The notes beneath the pieces were generated by a model that worked only from the letters and a program-made list of their open reading frames with translations, was not told the DNA's origin and ran no database searches. Shown here in pieces: positions 6,358 through 7,499 of a DNA stretch of 7,499 bases. Every line of letters begins with the position of its first letter. The first letter of the stretch is position 1. Where the stretch lies: assembly GCA_020346805.1 (NCBI GenBank), contig CP070790.1, positions 3,286,982 through 3,294,480 of the forward strand. The letters run 5' to 3'. The position numbers were made by a program, and so were the translations under genes. Source of the DNA: Planctomycetota bacterium. Its GTDB lineage: Bacteria; Planctomycetota; Phycisphaerae; UBA1845; PWPN01.

Positions 6358-7499
6358 TTATACAATCCGATCATCGTACTGGGGGATTTTAAGTTGTTCG
6401 CCGCCTTTTAGTGCTGACTGATGGGCGACGATACCGGGAGCGTTCATGGCCAGCGATTCATAGATATCGATTGCCGGTTCACGGTCCTCCACGAGAGCGG
6501 CAATAAATTCGTGGGTGAGGAAAGAATGCGAACCGCCATGTCCGGTTTCATGACGTAGGAATTCGGGCAGCCGCTCCCAGAACCTGGGTACTTCTTTCCA
6601 ATTCGGCGCATCTTTACCTTGAATCTTAAAAGGCTGCCCCCCGGACCCCGGCATATAGTAAGCCAACTTGGATCCAAACCACTGAGCCCGTTCGCCGCGA
6701 GCAGTGCCGATGTAACATATATTACATCGGCAGACATTTCCCTCATCCGTCTTCATCAGGGCCACCTGCACGTTAAACGGATTATGATACTGATTGTCCT
6801 TCAAATCGGTATCGTTCGGATCGCCCCAACCCAGACATGATACTTCCGTCAAACGTTCCCTGGTTACGCCGACCAGATAGCCCGTCGAATGGGTGGGATA
6901 AAGCATGGGCACGTAACCGTGCCGCCACGTCGGCTTCCCATTGCGCCACCAGTAATAGTCTCTTTCCTTATCCAAAATTGGATGATAGTACTCGACTTCG
7001 CTGTAGAAGAGCTCGCCGAATTTACCCTGATTGAACAATTGGCGGGCGGCGATGGCGTGATAATTGTAATAACTGGTTTCGGCCATCATATATTTGCGTT
7101 GGTTGCGTTTTTTTGCTTCCAGCAGTTGCTCGCATTCTTCCAGATTCATAGCTGCGGGAACGGCACAAATAACGTGCTTGCCGGTATTCATAACCGCAAC
7201 ACTATGGCGAACATGATCCGGAGCACCGGTAAAAACAGCAACCGCCTCAATTTCCTTGTCCAGAATCAATTTACCCAGCGAATCGTATGTACGATCGCAT
7301 TTGTAGGTGTTCATCAGACGGTTGCGCCGGTCGTCGCGCAGATCGCTGACTGCATGAACCATACAGTTGGGGTGCTGGTGCCATTGAAAACTGGAACCGA
7401 ATCCGCCGCCGACGATGCCGATCCTGATTTTGCGGTCCGATTGCAGCGTTTTGGCTGTCGCAGTTGCTGCCGATGCACCGAGCGTGGAACCGGCAACCA
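6358..7499 (-). CDS. Gfo/Idh/MocA protein with GH109-like pattern, N-terminus cut by the right edge
   Basis: The frame is open from the stop at 6358 to the window edge, giving 379 visible residues. An ATG at 7362 is internal: the 45 codons before it encode the end of an Ala/Thr-rich signal (VAGSTLGASAATATA) and the dinucleotide-binding stretch KIRIGIVGGGFGSSF, which match the upstream paralogue. A Tat motif presumably lies outside the window. In visible numbering the EKP position reads AVPAA (112-116), followed by Glu140 (KYMMAE), Y-Y-H (170-172), YPTH (200-203) and GHGGS (319-323), the same constellation as its neighbour and closer than it to the VPAA loop of GH109. By eye about half the residues are identical to the next gene, including CRCN, GERAQW and the C-terminal AHQSALK...GEQLK block. 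Predicted to be exported and NAD-binding; substrate unknown. Confidence 0.85.
   Translation of the reverse strand, partial: VAGSTLGASAATATAKTLQSDRKIRIGIVGGGFGSSFQWHQHPNCMVHAVSDLRDDRRNRLMNTYKCDRTYDSLGKLILDKEIEAVAVFTGAPDHVRHSVAVMNTGKHVICAVPAAMNLEECEQLLEAKKRNQRKYMMAETSYYNYHAIAARQLFNQGKFGELFYSEVEYYHPILDKERDYYWWRNGKPTWRHGYVPMLYPTHSTGYLVGVTRERLTEVSCLGWGDPNDTDLKDNQYHNPFNVQVALMKTDEGNVCRCNICYIGTARGERAQWFGSKLAYYMPGSGGQPFKIQGKDAPNWKEVPRFWERLPEFLRHETGHGGSHSFLTHEFIAALVEDREPAIDIYESLAMNAPGIVAHQSALKGGEQLKIPQYDDRIV

Noticed and set aside
6358..7362. Gene start at the ATG at 7362
   Set aside because: The frame continues upstream to the edge and encodes the end of a signal peptide and the dinucleotide-binding motif that match the paralogue, so this Met is internal.

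Overview
The window reads as a piece of a heterotrophic bacterium of the Planctomycetota, Verrucomicrobiota or Lentisphaerota type. This is an inference from gene content: several Tat-exported Gfo/Idh/MocA-fold proteins in a row, a DUF6807 (PmoA-like) lipoprotein, an exported aldo/keto-reductase-like protein and a multiheme c-type cytochrome. Every supported gene lies on the minus strand, so transcription runs from high to low coordinates. There are no RNA genes, mobile elements or CRISPR arrays that I can see.

In order of transcription: (1) 7499-6358, a Gfo/Idh/MocA-fold protein whose N-terminus is cut by the window edge; (2) 6248-4992, its tandem paralogue with a twin-arginine signal; (3) 4926-3613, a third Gfo/Idh/MocA protein with a canonical EKP motif and a Tat signal; (4) after a 229-bp gap, 3383-2244, a Tat-exported AKR-fold protein that seems to have lost most of the catalytic tetrad; (5) 2152-1571, a tetraheme c-type cytochrome with a lipoprotein-like N-terminus and a TTG start; (6) 1511-522, a DUF6807 lipoprotein with a probable GTG start. 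Then comes about 360 bp of AT-rich DNA with a hairpin but no gene, and finally, from about position 127 to the left edge, the N-terminus of a probable membrane protein. Shine-Dalgarno sequences 8-9 bases upstream decide five of the starts.

The most notable point is that the two tandem Gfo/Idh/MocA proteins lack the Lys of the usual EKP motif. Instead they carry a set of positions (a VPAA-type loop, Glu, Y-x-H, YPTH, GHGG) resembling GH109, the family of NAD+-dependent, redox-assisted glycosidases. Together with an EKP-type dehydrogenase, an AKR fold without its tetrad, a DUF6807 protein and a cytochrome, all predicted to act outside the cytoplasm, the cluster looks like an exported system for oxidising or cleaving sugars or glycosides, with the cytochrome as a possible electron outlet. 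The substrate and the exact reactions cannot be read from the sequence; this assembly is a hypothesis.
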